The notes under the pieces were generated by a model, which saw only the letters and a list, made by a program, of their open reading frames with translations, did not search any database and was not told the origin of the DNA. Both the position numbers and the translations under genes were made by a program. From contig CM018043.1 in assembly GCA_008638375.1 (NCBI GenBank), positions 38,701,396 to 38,765,395 of the forward strand: a DNA stretch of 64,000 nucleotides. Direction: 5' to 3'. This document shows, piece after piece, positions 1 to 12,888 of the stretch. Position 1 is the first letter of the stretch. Each line of letters begins with the position of its first letter. Source of the stretch: Nyssa sinensis. Lineage: Eukaryota; Streptophyta; Magnoliopsida; Cornales; Nyssaceae.

Positions 1-1485
1 TATTTCTCAAACCATTTGTTGCAAATGCCTTTTTCCATTCAGATGGCTAGATCTTGAAGAAACACATGAAATGTATCTATGATTCGTGTAAATCAGATAA
101 AAGAGGGCCAAGTTACAACTGCTTGAATCCCTAGCCAAAACAACAAATTTGTATCAAATATGAAAAATTGAGGCATATAGTGGCCTTTTTTTTTTTTTTC
201 TCAAAGCAGGCATCAAAAATTTCTTTTGAAATTTTCGTATGGCTAGATCTCAAAAACATACATGAAATGCATATTTAATTCATGAAAAGTGGATAATAGA
301 GCGCCAAGTTATGGCAGTTTGAATCTACAACCAAAAATAGAAAAATTTGCCTCAAAATTGAAAAAAAAAAGTCTTATAGTGGCCTTTTTTCTCAAACCAT
401 TTGTTGTAAACTGCCTTCACCCATTTAGATGGCCAGATATCGAAGCAATAAATGAAACGCATATATAATTCGCGTAAATTAGATAAAAGAGTGACAAGTT
501 AAAACTATTTGGATCCACAACCTAAACAACAAAATTTGCATCAAAAATTAAAAAAATATGGCTTATAATGGTCTTTTTTCTTAAACCATACGTCACAAAC
601 TGCCTTTTGCTATTCAAATGGCAAGATGTCAAAGAAATACAAAAAATACAGGTGTTATTCACATAAATCGGATAACAGAGTGCCAAGTTATAGTTGTTTG
701 AATATGTAGCCTTTACTTCTCAAAACAGGTTGCTAGATCTCAAAAATATTTATGCAATGCATATATAATTCATGAAAAGCAGATAACAAAGACCTAAGTT
801 ATGCCAGTTTGAATCTGTAACCAAAACAGCGAAATTTGCCTCAAAAATTAAAAAAATGGGGCTTATAATTGCCTTTTTTTCTCAAACCATTTGTCATAAA
901 CTGCCTTCGGTCATTTAGATGGTTAGATCTCGAAGAAATACATGAAATGAACATATGATTCACATAAATCAGATAAGAGAACGCCAAGTTATAACAATTT
1001 GAATCCGTTGACAAAACTGTGAAAATTGCCTCAACAATTAAAAATTGAGGCTTACAATGACCTTTTTTCTCAACCCATTTGTCGCAAACTACCATCGGCT
1101 TTTCAGATGGCTAGATCATGAAAAAATACATACAATGCACATATCATTCATGTATATCGGATAATAGAGTGCCAAGTTATGGCAGTTTGAATCCGCAACC
1201 AAAATAGAGAAATTTGCCTAAAAAATAAAAGATGGGGCATATAATGGCCTTTTTTCTCAAACCATTTGTCGCAAACTGCCTTCAACCATTTAGATGGCTA
1301 GATCTCGAAGAAATATATGAAATGCACGTATGATTCGCTTAATTCAAATAACAAAGTGCCAAGTTATAGGTGTTTGAATCCGGAGCAAAAATAGTAAAAT
1401 TGGAATCAAAAATGAAAAATTGAGGCTTACAATGGCCTTTTACTCAAAACAGGCATAAAAAACTGCCTTTGGCGATTTCAGGTGG
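1..1485. repeat. Tandem satellite array, monomer about 188 bp
   Basis: Seven to eight degenerate head-to-tail copies are visible. The landmark 'tggcc' followed by a T-run and 'ctcaaaccatttg' recurs near 181, 380, 569, 869, 1058, 1245 and 1432, giving spacings of 199, 189, 300 (one shortened unit, about 130 bp, plus one of about 170 bp), 189, 187 and 187. Each monomer also has 'gatggctagatctcgaag', 'gtgccaagttatggcag' and 'gtttgaatccgcaacc'. The array begins before the window and ends abruptly near 1485, against LTR-derived DNA. The monomer length suits centromeric, pericentromeric or subtelomeric plant satellites, but I do not recognise the family. Short open frames here are by-products of the repeat. 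Confidence 0.9.
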
Positions 1486-1490
1486 CGAAT

Positions 1491-2617
1491 AGAATATCCC
1501 AACCTCGCATGGATTATTAAATCAAGGTTTCTATCCATATTTTCAAACAAACCCAATTTGTTTTAAAATTTAAAACTAAAGCCCTATACGATATAGTTTC
1601 AATTACTCATTTCTGTGCCTAGGTGGGTTCTGACCCGAACCCGAAAGCTAACCCGATTGACCCGACCCGACACTGTTCTTTTTTCGAACTTCTCCGGCGA
1701 GAGTTCTGGTCACCTTTTCCAACGCCGGCAACCGTTGCCAATCACTTTTCAATGTAAAATCAACGGGGTTCAAACCCTTTTTTGACGAGGATTCCGATTC
1801 TACAGTTTATTTCTTGATTAGGTGAGTCTTTCATTAAGAAATAGAGGGTTTCAGTGGATTTTTGGCAAGACCCGCTTTTTAGTGAGCTACATTTTTTCCT
1901 ATTTTGGCACATTCTAGCTATTGATTTTGCTTCTTTTTTCTTCTTATGTGTTTCTATAAGTATAGGGAGTCTTTCCCCATTCCTAAAACCAAGTAAAGTG
2001 ATTTAAACTTCAATCACTAACTTTACCCGACCGTACCTGCAGCTCAATATTTCTCCATGGTCTCTTGACCATTTTTTATGATTTAAATTGCAAAACACTC
2101 CAAATGTCATGCTCTTTTGAGCCATGCAAACATATTTAAGTTTTACTCAAGTTTTTCTCATGACCCAATTCATCCTAGGTTCGACTATTGTGGGTCTTAG
2201 CGTTTCTTGAATCTAAACAGTGCCATTTTTCTCAAATTTTCATCCTCCTTAAATATTTGATACATGCATGCATTTTATACCCCTTAAACAGTAGGTTTCA
2301 GCAATGTTTTTCTAAAGAGAGAAACTTAGGTTTTTTGTTGATGTTATACCATCAACAGTGAGCTTTTTCTCCCTCTCTTGGTTGATTCTGAATCCTCTAG
2401 ACTTCTTGTGCCTTGACTAGTGCTTGCATGCAAGCCTTTCCTTCCTTTCCTTCTTTTCTTCTTCTTTTTCTTCTCTCACTCTCTCTCTCTCTCTAGTTAC
2501 ACACACACTTCTAATTTGTTTCTGTCCCACACATAGCATATATATATATATATATATTTTGGGTAAGGTGTTGCATGAAATTTAATTGGGTGTAGGGTTG
2601 GTACAATGGGGTTTTAT

Positions 2618-2653
<36 letters not shown>

Positions 2654-3029
2654 GAGATATATAGCACAGAAGTGTTGTAGCCAAGTTGGCTATATTTTTG
2701 GACATAAGTTCTTTCCCACTTTTTGGTCTTGGGTTCAAGACCTTGGGCTAACACCTTTGGCCTATTTTTCTTCCTTTTTCCTTTTTATGCCTTGATTGGG
2801 ATTTGGTATTTTATCCCATTTTTCTTTTTGCATTATTTTTATTTTTCTTCTTATGTACTTGTATTTTTATTTATTTCCTTCATGTGCCGACTTCGTAAAT
2901 CTAAGTCTTATTATTTTATAGCTTTTATTTTTCTTGATCAAATTTTTTTCTTAACTATTATATTGTCTCTTAAAGTTTCTAATATTTAATTAGCGACTTA
3001 ATTATCAATAACTCGGTCGGGGTAATGTA
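1491..3029 (-). mobile_element. LTR remnant, family D type
   Basis: The reverse complement of about 2080-2720 matches the D LTR at 31459-32180. Shared stretches include 'tcgaacctag', 'attgggtcatga', 'aacttgagtaaaacttaaa' and the 'tgtgctatatatc' block beside TA microsatellites. The left part (1620-1770) has the 'gacccgacccgac' and 'ccggcaaccg' block also seen in A-family LTRs, so the LTR is modular or recombinant. The right edge near 3015-3029 ('ggtcggggtaatgta') looks like a mutated inverted LTR start. No target-site duplication was found. The left end abuts the satellite. Confidence 0.55.
2677..2745 (+). promoter_or_regulatory. tRNA-like A-box/B-box module in D LTR remnant
   Basis: The strand opposite to the LTR has 'tagccaagttggc' (A-box like) followed about 50 bp later by 'gggttcaagacc' (B-box like). 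The same arrangement occurs in other LTRs of this window. It does not fold as a complete tRNA by eye. It may be a fossil tRNA-derived SINE or pol III promoter. Confidence 0.35.
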
Positions 3030-3510
3030 GTATTCATGAGGTTCGATATTTTGCATATGTGAGAAATGGACCAAAAATGGCATTACAATAAGAGATATTT
3101 TAAGTGAGGGAAAAAAAGGAAAAATACCAAAATTTGATTTTTGGTACTCTTAAAAGACCAACACACTCATGCACAACATACATATACACACACCCACACC
3201 TTACATTTCGGCAAACAAGAAAGAGGGGGAGAAAGAAAGAAAAAACCAAGAGTTATTGATATTCTCTCAGAATATCTTCAATTCTACATGGATTCATGCT
3301 ACACAAAGCCTTTCTAGTCCAAGAATACACCATTAAGAAAACTTGGTCTCATCTTGGGAGATAGGGTTTTGAAGGAGCTTCATCAAAATCACAAGAACAA
3401 ATGCTAGTGCTCAGGAAAAACCTCTAAGGAATATGTAAGGCTCCCAACCTAGGTGAACAATCAAGTTTTAGGAAGAGATCATGCATTCCATAACATTTTC
3501 ATAAACATTT
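3030..3510. other. Unassigned intergenic or LTR-derived stretch
   Basis: No coding frame and no clear match to the LTR families elsewhere in the window. It holds a CA-rich run near 3170-3200, a purine-rich run near 3215-3245 and AT-rich sequence. It may be the host or older-repeat DNA between two LTR remnants. Confidence 0.3.
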
Positions 3511-6090
3511 TGTCACAACCTGAAACCCACCCTATGCAGATCTCGTGTCGCGGGGCTGGTCCAATGGCCGTCCCTACTTTTTTTATTCTTTTACCAATGA
3601 TAACAGTAAATAATATAACCATAACATTAAAGTGCGGAAGCCTTATTACAAACATTGTTCAAAGACTGGAAATAAATCTGACAATAAACTAAACATAACC
3701 CACTCTTAGGTGGTGATTACATGGGAGAGACTATATCATTCTATTGTGATCCTCAACTGTCTCCCTATGCTCTTGACCTCCTATTGTGGCTCTGTTGCAT
3801 TCTCACCTAAAAAATATAATGAATGGGGTGAGCTAACAAAGCTCAGTAAGTAAAAGCCTATCTCAAATACGGGTTAGGGATTACATAGGAAAATATGAAT
3901 TTAATGGAAACATGATAGCCAGTCATGACAACGGTTGCAGTTAACAGTAAAATGCCACAATGGCCAATGAATAATAAAACACAATAACAATTATGAGCAA
4001 CGGTGTAGCATAGATATGGGAAAACTCCATGATCACATTTAACATGAATATACTGCCACAATAACTCGGTCACAGTCAAGTATAATTAATGAGTGAACAG
4101 TTAACATTTCAGTCAAACTTAAGTAATGCATTTACTCTGGTTGGCAGACCCTAGGTCTTATGGGGCCCGACATACCCCCCATCACCATCACCATGCATAA
4201 AAACACCCCCATCACCTTATGTCCATTCATAATCTCAACCCGTAGGTCCCGTCAATCGATAAAAACACTCCCATCACCATATGTCCATTCACAGTCTCGA
4301 CCCGTAGGTTCTGCCAACTCAGAAAGCAATCAGATGGATAGTGTGACTGAGCACAAATTCGACATTCAATTATAAATCGAGATTCTATCGTATATAAGGT
4401 ATGAAATAACATGACATAAGCATAGAATGATAGGCATCAGTACAATGAATCAAATCATGAGATATCAGTCAATAGGCGACCACCAAATAGGACAATATCA
4501 ATGGTGGGACAATAACAGCGGATACATACATGAATACAAAGTTTTGGCAGTAATAGAAAGAATGTGGCTTGGAAAATCACGTATAAGAGATAGAAATTCA
4601 CTTACCTTTAATCCGTGTGATCTACCTCAGTATTCTGTAACTTTTTCTTTTCCTTTGAGTTCCCTATCATTCAGTAAACATGTCTCAATTTTAAATGTTA
4701 TTCATCAAATCTTATGCCTCATTATCATAAGTATCTATTTTGCTAATTTAGACTCTTTGCGGTTTTCCATTTGGACTTATATACCCAAAAGGGCAAAATG
4801 GTCATTTACTTGACTCTATTTTTTGGGTTCTATTTTTACAAATTAGACTTCACCGTTGAGTCTAGAAGCTTTGAAATAATAAAAATTTACTATTTACTTA
4901 ACTCAATCGGAGTCCGTTTGACTTACATTTGACTTAGGGGCATTTCAGTCATTTTTGGCATTTCTACGAGTATCTTATTTTTTGGTCTCTGTCTCATGAA
5001 ATGGACCTCATCATTAGATTTAGAAGGTCCAAAATAGTAAGTTTACACTATTCATTTGACTAATTTGCGTGTCAAAATTTAATTTGAAATTAATTAATTT
5101 AAACTAATTTATTAAGTTAATTAAATGTAACTAATACATATATTATTTGAGCCCAACTAGATCACATGTGCCTTAGTGGCACAGTGGTCTATTCCTCAAG
5201 ACCCTTCCCCTAGGTTGTGGGTTCAAGTCACAGGGGCAGCAACCCTTGTGTAATTTGTTTTTTCATTTCCTTTACCATTGTAAGCCAAATAATGCATAAC
5301 TTCTCCTAAACAACCAAACACCCCCAAACTCCAATTTAAAAACACAAACCATAACATCACAGTGTTGGGCAGCCTTTTGAATGGGTGGGTCGGGCGTGAC
5401 CCGACCCGATTTGGCCCAACCCCTCACAACAATAGCGTCTTCTTCTTCTCAGCACTGGTGATCTCTTCCGTCGACGGTGACTCGCCGACGACGGATTTCC
5501 TTATGGTTTTCCACTAGCCCCGAACCTATTTTCCACAGGCAACCTAAATCTACCTTTGGTTTCCCGATTGGAGTGTCGGATCTCCCCGAAACAGGAAGAA
5601 ACTGCAGCTCCGGTAGAGCTGTATGGTTTTCCGGCCAGTCGATTTCTTCCTCATTTCCCACCATTTTCTCCACGGTTTTTGGTCCGTTTTACTCCCTATT
5701 CAATTTTTTCAGTTCCTAAGAATAGTTCCTCAAGGTTAAATCAAGTTTTAATGCACAAAATTCGTAAAAAACAATTATAATACACAACTTGCAACTAAGG
5801 ATATCTTGCTCAATTCTTAACCAATTTCCCTCATTATTTTTGCAAAATAATCAGCATTCCATGTTCTACAAGACCCTACCTCTAGAGCTAAATCTCTATG
5901 CTTGAAAAATTAAAATAGAAAATTAGATCCATACCTTTTTTTGAGTTTTTCCCAGCCGCGTATCCCTTCCATTTTTCCGTTCTACAAGCATCACTATCAA
6001 TCCCTTGCCTCATGTTTTATTCCTGCTTACTTCATTTCCTATCAACAACTCACACATGCCCTGATATACCCACCAACCATGTGTGCGGCA
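3511..6090 (-). mobile_element. Family A LTR, 3' part, interrupted by B element
   Basis: It begins with the inverted LTR end 'tgtcacaacctgaaaccc' and continues with the A-family block 'gatctcgtgtcgcggggc', diverged from the other A copies. It contains the A-type exon-like block (4600-4680), the 'gacccgacccg' block (about 5395) and CT-rich stretches. It stops at 6090, where the B element inserts after 'cggca'. The missing 5' part of this LTR should lie beyond the B element but was not identified, perhaps because of the assembly gap. All open frames within are short and not conserved. Confidence 0.7.
5167..5235 (+). promoter_or_regulatory. tRNA-like A-box/B-box module antisense to A LTR
   Basis: 'ccttagtggcacagtggtc' (A-box like) is followed about 30-40 bp later by 'gtgggttcaagtcac' (B-box like), on the strand opposite to LTR transcription. 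It is probably a tRNA-derived fragment built into the LTR and not a tRNA gene: no acceptor stem is seen. Confidence 0.4.
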
Positions 6091-6453
6091 TGTCACATCC
6101 CAAAACCCACCTTATGCAGATTTAGGACATGCGACCGGCCAGTCAGGCACCCATCGGATTTTTTTTTTTGAAATTAAAATGCCAACGGTAATCCTAACCA
6201 CAGGCCATTCACTTGTAACTTCCAAGTGTAGTGCATTCGATATACATGAGTTAAGCAGCGGAAATTAACAATAAGAATGCATATTCACTTGGCAAAGCAA
6301 CTAATTACATCCATAGTTGATATTACATAGTTTGATTATAAAATTCGTGCCATTGTACGTTCGGTTATACAAAATATCAAAAGATGAGATGGGATACAAA
6401 AATGGAATTATGTTCGTAAGTTCTTCAGAATAATCCCCTAGGTTCCTAACTGG

Positions 6454-7485
6454 CTAATCCTGGCCTCTAGATCCTTCACCTGAAAAATGTTAGGATGATG
6501 GGGTGAGCTTAAATAAGCCCAGTGAGTAACACAAGTTCCCTGTCATGGGTTTCAAAACCAGTTCTTGCTTATAAAGCACACGGATGGTTCAGAATATTTC
6601 AGAAATAACAGTTCTATAAATCCACTTAAATACAGTTTTAGTAAAACAGAATCGAACAAACAGGATGCCAATGTATCAATCAAGAGTATAGGTAATGCAA
6701 TCAAAGAACGGAACAGATCAGTACTGAATGAAACAGAATAACAAACAGAATAATGCCAATTAAGTAGTACAGTATACTTATGCCATGCCGCTCAAGACTG
6801 GAGTGGTACCAAGAGTCAGACGTAATAGTACAGAACAGGTTTGAAACAACTATATGTATATAACAGAATAGAACAGAAAAGCCAGACAGAGTAAAATCAT
6901 GCATTTAAGTATATGCGTTTAAATAGTGTAGCATATAAAACGATACAGTGTATGAGATACAATATCTATACAGTGTAACTTATACACCAAGTCAGAAGTT
7001 CCAAGTTACTCACCTTTAAGTCTTGGAGTGGGTGCTATAGTTTGTGCCTTCCTGTCTCTTTTAAGCCTAAAACAATTTGAAAATTCCATCAACTTGTGAT
7101 CTTAATCTATTCTTAGGCTGTGTAAGTCTATCTCTGTGATGGGTTCCATTCATGCAGAATTGGACTAACTCATAGTGATTTACTCATAGATATTAGCTTT
7201 GAAGCATTTCATTTAGGGTCTTAGTGTTTTTCCTTTCTATTTCCTCTTTTAGAGCTTCCTCAGCCTTCTTGCGGTTGCCTCTTTCATTAGTCATCCCATC
7301 GGGACGATTGGGGCTTTATATATAAATGGTCTAACCGATACGATTTCGGTCGTCTTGGCAATCCTAATTTTCCTGGCAATTACTTTTTGTTGCCACAACA
7401 AGTCTTCCACGAACTCATGCTGCTTTTTATCTGTTGTCCTCTGAGCCTTGGTTATAATTGTAAATTCCTTCTGTTTCTTATCCAT
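6454..7485 (-). pseudogene. Decayed copy of the B-LTR small three-exon gene
   Basis: Exon 1 starts at the ATG at 7485-7483 and is open to a TGA at 7291-7293, after residues matching 'IAKTTEIVSVRPFIYK'. A 4-bp deletion relative to the 19.4-kb copy follows, and the exon 1 donor GT has become CT. Exon 2 (7066 down to 7014, 53 nt, Lys/Arg rich) still has TTTTAG and GTGAGT borders. Exon 3 (6479 down to 6454) has TTTTTCAG and reads 26 nt to a TAG in the same phase as the other copies. It is a non-functional relative of the gene at 22795-23756. Confidence 0.65.
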
Positions 7486-9530
7486 TACAATAATCACCTA
7501 TGTAAAATTAATGAGTTAGAAATTTCATTCTAATTTAGACACCTCTGATAACTTTAGTATTTTAAGTTTGATTTTCTTACTTCATGTGTTGTCATGTCAT
7601 ATTTTTTTGTACCTTATTTCATAATATGGACCTCGTCATTGGGTTCGGAACGTCGAAGAAAGTCAATTTAGACCCTCTCAGCTTTTTATTTGGCCTTGGG
7701 TACATCAGGGGTATTTTGGTCATTTTACACTTGTGAAATTCTGACTCCGAATTGTCATTTAATCATGTGTACAGTCTCACGGGTATCTGGGCCCCTATTG
7801 GTAACAATTCCGTCCCAATCGGACATCATTCAGACTTCGTATAGCGTTAGGGGCGTTTTGGTAATTTCATGCGTCATATTTTTCAGTACTTCATTTGCTA
7901 GTACAGACCCCACTGTTGAGTCCGGAGTGCCCAACATAGTCAAAATGGACTATCTTTTAGTGTTATTTGGTCCACGGTATCGTTAGGGGTAGTATAATCA
8001 TTTACCATTTATGTGTCTTTATTTTTTGGGACTTAATTTCCCAAATCGGATTCCACCGTTGAGTCCGGAATATTCGTGTCACATCCCCCAGACCCACCCT
8101 GTGAGGATTTGGGGCACGTGGCAAAGGCCAGTTAGGCACCCATCGGGTTTTATCAGTTTTTTTTTTTTTTTTGAAAGCAAAACCCCGACGGTAATCCTAA
8201 CCACAGGCCATTCCGATCTAAATCCCAAGCATAATGCATTCAACATGTATAATTTAAGCAGCGGAATTTTCACAAGAGAATGCATACATCTATACTTGGC
8301 AGGGCATTCAGGATACATCATAGTCAGTCCTATCTTAATCAAGCTTACAAAACAGTTTCACTACAAAAAGTCATAATCTGTTCAATTACACAAAAAGTAC
8401 AAAAATGGTATAGATTCACAAAAATGGGTTATCATTTTATCTGGGGGTCTCCAACATTTTCCCCCTAAGTTCTGGACCTGCTAAACCTGTCCATCTGAGA
8501 GTTTCCCTGAAATTATTAAAATAATGGAATGAGCTTTAAAAAGCCCAGTGAGTAACAAAGATATCCAGACAAGAGTTTCGAATTCAATCTTTGCTTAAAT
8601 CACATGGTAATTAAATCAGTTTGGAATTAATAGTTCAATAAATCCAAGTCAAGTTCAATAGATCAAAACAGATAAACGGTTCAGAGTGCTAGCATATCAA
8701 TCAGAAGTGTAGTTAATCATTTGAGAAACTAAAAACCATGTCATCGGTGATAAAAGCATGCATTTAAAACAATTGCATTTAAAACATATGGTATTCGAAA
8801 CAATTTAGCAGATCAAGGAGCAGTAACTTAAACAGTGTCAGAAGTTACTCACCTTCAATATTCGAGTTTGAAGCTATGAACGGAGCCTTCCTCTTTTCTC
8901 CTTAAGCCTAAAACAATTTATAGAGATTTATCAACTCATGACCTTATACTGAGTAAGTCTACCCTATGATGGGTTTCATGGAACTAACTTATAGTGGCTA
9001 GTTCATAGGTTTTACCTCTTAAGCATTTGGCTTAGGGTTTCAGTGTCTTCACACATTTATCGGTTCTGATTTTCATAATATGGACCTAACCGTTGAGTTC
9101 GGAAGGTCGGAGAAAGTCAATTTAGACTCTCTCGGCTTTTAAATCTGGGTTCGGGTATGTCAGGGGTATTTTGGTCATTTTTGCCGTCACATAATTTCTG
9201 TCTCGGGTTCGTCATCTAATCATGTATACAGTCTCACAAGTGTCAGGTCTACTATTGGTATCAGTTCCGTTGAAATCGGATTTCATTTGGGCCTTGTACA
9301 GGGTCAGGGGTATTATGGTAATTTCATACATCATATTTTTTTCGGTACCTCATTTGCAGTCACAGACCTCACCATTGGACTCAGGAGGTCCGAGACAGTA
9401 GGAATACATATATAACTTATGATTTTTGGACAACGGACTAATTTGGAGTATTTAATTTAATTAAATGATTTTAATTAAATTAATTTCGGAATATCTATAA
9501 TATATATTATTTTCGGCACAATAGTGAATG

Positions 9531-9610
9531 GTCGAATAGGGTGGCACAGCGGACGCGTGCCACCTCCCTCTCCAATAGACACCACATTCGAGTCCCATAA
9601 GGCGCAAAAT
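9531..9610 (+). promoter_or_regulatory. tRNA-like module 1 in solo B LTR
   Basis: 'gggtggcacagcgga' resembles an A box, and 'cattcgagtccc' about 50 bp downstream resembles a B box. It is antisense to the LTR and lies about 90 bp before a second such module. Confidence 0.35.
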
Positions 9611-9688
9611 GCGTCTTTTATTTCTGGTTTATATTAAATATATAATATATATATATATATATTCTGTCTCATAAGGGTCACACGTAGG

Positions 9689-9760
9689 TGGGTGGCCGAG
9701 TGGAAAGAAGGGGCGCGTGGGTTCTGGAGGTCAGGGGTTCGAAACCCCGTAGCCCCGTTT
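9689..9760 (+). promoter_or_regulatory. tRNA-like module 2 with consensus B box
   Basis: 'ggtggccgagtgg' is a good A box of the Leu/Ser tRNA type. 'ggggttcgaaacccc' at about 9733-9747 matches the B-box consensus GGTTCGANNCC exactly and can form the T-stem. The 5' and 3' ends do not pair as an acceptor stem, so it is tRNA-derived and not an intact tRNA gene. It is antisense to the host LTR. Confidence 0.5.
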
Positions 9761-11071
9761 TTCCTTCCTTCCCTTTCTTTTCTTTTAAACGTAACTATTT
9801 AACATATAAACGCCCAAAACGACGCCGTCCCATTTAATTCGGTGGCAGTCCCAGGTTACTCCACGTGTCCGAGTCAACCCGTCAACTCGGTTTAAAAGAC
9901 ACGGAGTCGACTCAGCGTCGTCTCCTTCGTTGAACCTCACACAGTGGTGCCCTAATTTCTGCAGATCTTTAGCTTCTATTTCGTGACGTTTGGGACACGA
10001 TTCCTCTCTGTTTTTCATTCAGATATACTATAAATATGATTTCCATCATTTTGGCATTCATAAACCAACAATAAATCAACTCAAACGGTGAGAATAAACC
10101 ATGCTATCCGTACCTGCAACTCAACAATACATCCTCATTTCTCGACCATTTCATGTGTGGTTTGAAGCTACGTGACCTACAGACCATAAGGATCAAGACC
10201 CTATCTTCATTTTTCAGTTTAGTCACATGCATCGACAATTTAAGTTTTGAACCCGTAAGAATATTTTGAAATCCGTGGGGCTATACAGTGTTCTGGGGTC
10301 GCGTAGGTAGATGGTTGAGATCCTCTTGGGGTCTATTTCAGGTCTTGCCACTCAAGGTTCCATTCTGCTATGGTCGATTCAGACCTGGTATTCCAAGGTC
10401 CATTAATGGAGGTTGGTCTCGGGTTTCATGGTTTTTGACCTATCTGAGACCTCTAACACATGCAATACACTCAGAATAATTCCTAAGATCAAGAATGAAA
10501 CATGCATGCAGTCTAATTCTATCAAACAGTTCCAAAATCTATAAAACAAGGATTGAAGATAAATTTGGAATTTTACCTTCAAGCAGTAGCAGTTCACACT
10601 CTTGGCTCGGTTCAGACCTTTCTAAATGTCTCTCAAGCTTCTCAGTTCATGCACCGATGATCCTCAAGTCCCCCCTTGCACTTCAAATGGCCAAATTTTC
10701 CCTCAAGCTCCCTTGCATGCAAAGCTTTCTTCCCCTCTCTCTCACTACACTCTCACACTCTCTCACAGTCCCTCACGTACACAACATGACTCACACAATT
10801 TCTGTATTTTCAGAATTCTCTAAAGAGAGAATTTGATGCAAGTTATAGCTTATATATATTATAGCTTCATATACATATAGGGCTATACACATATACATAT
10901 ATGTGAGTGTATCTCTGCCCTTAGTGGGGTTAGTGGCTGCTGACCTGATGGAGGTGATGGAGGGCTATGATGAAGGGAATGCATGCAAGGCCATTGGCCA
11001 ATTTGGGTGGTGGCTTGGGCAAGATTATAGGTTATATACATATTTTGCTGTATAATTGCACAAAGTAACCA

Positions 11072-11140
11072 ACAGCCTAGTTGGTAATTTTTTTGGGACA
11101 GATTTTACCTACCTTGGTAGGTCAAGGGTTCAATTCCCCT
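11072..11140 (+). promoter_or_regulatory. tRNA-like module near the 5' end of solo B LTR
   Basis: 'agcctagttggtaa' (A box) is followed by 'agggttcaattcccc' (B box, 11125-11139). The same module recurs inverted at 54614-54682 in the plus-strand copy, and in diverged form at 13181-13247 and 20636-20702. It is antisense to the LTR in every copy. Confidence 0.5.
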
Positions 11141-12856
11141 TGGCCTCTCAAGTGACCATTTTCTCCTATTTTTTCTGGTTAAGGCCCTGTTTGGTTGTCG
11201 CGGAATTCCAGTTTCACTATTTTGGCCTTAACTTTCAATCCGTAACTCCTTTTTCAGTGCGGTTTCTTTCTGTCACTTCCTACTCAGAATATCTTTCATT
11301 GATCAAGGTCCAATGTCAGTTTTTATTTTCTCGAGTTTTCCATAATTAGCTAATTTGAGTTTTATCACTATTAAAAATAGACATTAAATTAGCTAAACTC
11401 GACATTTCATTCCCAAAACAGTTTTCAATACACAAAACATGCCAGTCAAGTAATTGGGGTGTTACAATTCGAACTAGTAAAAATACACTATTTATTTATT
11501 AAATTTGGACTTCGTTTGACCTATTAATGCCCAAGGGTAAAATAGTAATTTTACTCAATTAATAAAATAATAAAATTAATTATTTTATTATTTATTTATT
11601 TATTTATTTCTTCAGGGGTGTATTTGCATTAATTTTTTAAAAGCTGGGCCAAAACAGAATTCCCCAGAACTATTGGGGTCAGAATATAAATAGGCAGAGT
11701 TCCGGTTTAATTCATTTCAATTATGCCCCTAGACCAGTTGGTTTTTTAAACAAAACCCTAGACCGGCTTATCTCCCGTCGAACCAACCGGTTTAACTAAG
11801 TCAGAGAACCGGAATGGGATATCCTCGTTTTTCCTCCTATCCATGTTTAGGTTAGTTCCTTCTTTATTTTTTTTTATTTTTTTATCCACGTACCCAAACA
11901 ACCAGAAATCAAATTTAAAACCTATTTATCCCAAAACGACGCCATCCCACTAAAGCAGTGGCACGCCCATGAGTGGACATGTGTCCGAGTTGACACGGTA
12001 GGCCTGAGCGAGTTGGGCGAGTCGACTCGGTCGACTCGTTGTCTTCCCCATCACGTAGAGTACTGTAGCCCTAATTTCCAATTTCAAACCCTTCAATTTC
12101 GTGAAGTTTCGGATCGATCTATTCTCTGCTTTTGGTTTTAACTCATTTCTGGGAGTCTAAGGGTCGGTTTGGCATTCATTAGAAGCGTTGGTTTTAGCTT
12201 AAATGTCTGGTTCAAGGTTTGATAATGAAAGCTGCAACTGGTTCGTAAACGCTTGTTTTTGGCCCAAAACTCGTGAGGTTTGGCTCAAACTGATCGTCAT
12301 ATCACGGGGGTTCAGTCCTCATTCCAAAAAATCAGGTTTACAGTGATATTTTTGAGGTCGAGTTTTAGAACCTAAACCTGTAACTCGCCATTTGAGGGTC
12401 AATTCTAGGTCTTTGGGATCGCGGATTAGTGTTTTTAAGATGCTGGTGAAGTCTAGTTAAAGTCTCAATAGGCAAAACTAGGTTTAAAGCAAATGTTTTC
12501 ACACCTGTTCAACCCAAGGTGTATCAATGGCGGCTGGGTGTACGACTTCGTGTTCTAGGCTATTTTAAGGTCCAACACTCACGCCTTTAACCTAGATTTC
12601 ACAGTCTTAACTTCATGCATGCAGTAACAATCCAAAATACACCAAAATAGTGGAGGAAATCCAAAAGAAAAATTCTTAAGTTTTTGGTGTTTACCTTGTA
12701 CAGCAGTTTTTCTCTCTGTTCGTGGCTCAAGGTGAGACCTCAGTATGGTAGGTCTTCTCTTGCTCATGCACTCCTCAGTCCTTCCTCCTTTTGCCCCTTC
12801 AATGGCCACACACTCTCATACACAAGCATGCACACTATGTCTCTCTCTAACTCACC

Positions 12857-12888
<32 letters not shown>

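Larger units (their letters stand above)
8077..11466 (-). mobile_element. Solo LTR, family B (3390 bp), TSD ATTCG
   Basis: It begins 'tgtcacatcccccagaccc' and ends 'ggggtgttaca'. The 5-bp direct repeat ATTCG lies at 8072-8076 and 11467-11471. There is no internal coding region, as expected after LTR-LTR recombination. It is closely related to the solo LTR at 54290-57733. Its copy of the small LTR gene keeps exon 3 (26 nt to TAG) but has lost most of exon 1 and has a 1-nt deletion in exon 2 near 8900. It contains a TA microsatellite at 9640-9662. Confidence 0.92.

Noticed and set aside
841..1095. 84-residue frame in the satellite
   Set aside because: A chance frame in an AT-rich tandem repeat. 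It is not open in the neighbouring monomers.
1..1485. CRISPR-like array
   Set aside because: The repeats are full monomers of about 188 bp without unique spacers; this is a plant satellite.
9689..9760. Intact tRNA gene
   Set aside because: A and B boxes are good, but no acceptor-stem pairing or proper anticodon arm could be made out, and it lies in a repeated LTR. Kept as a tRNA-like module.
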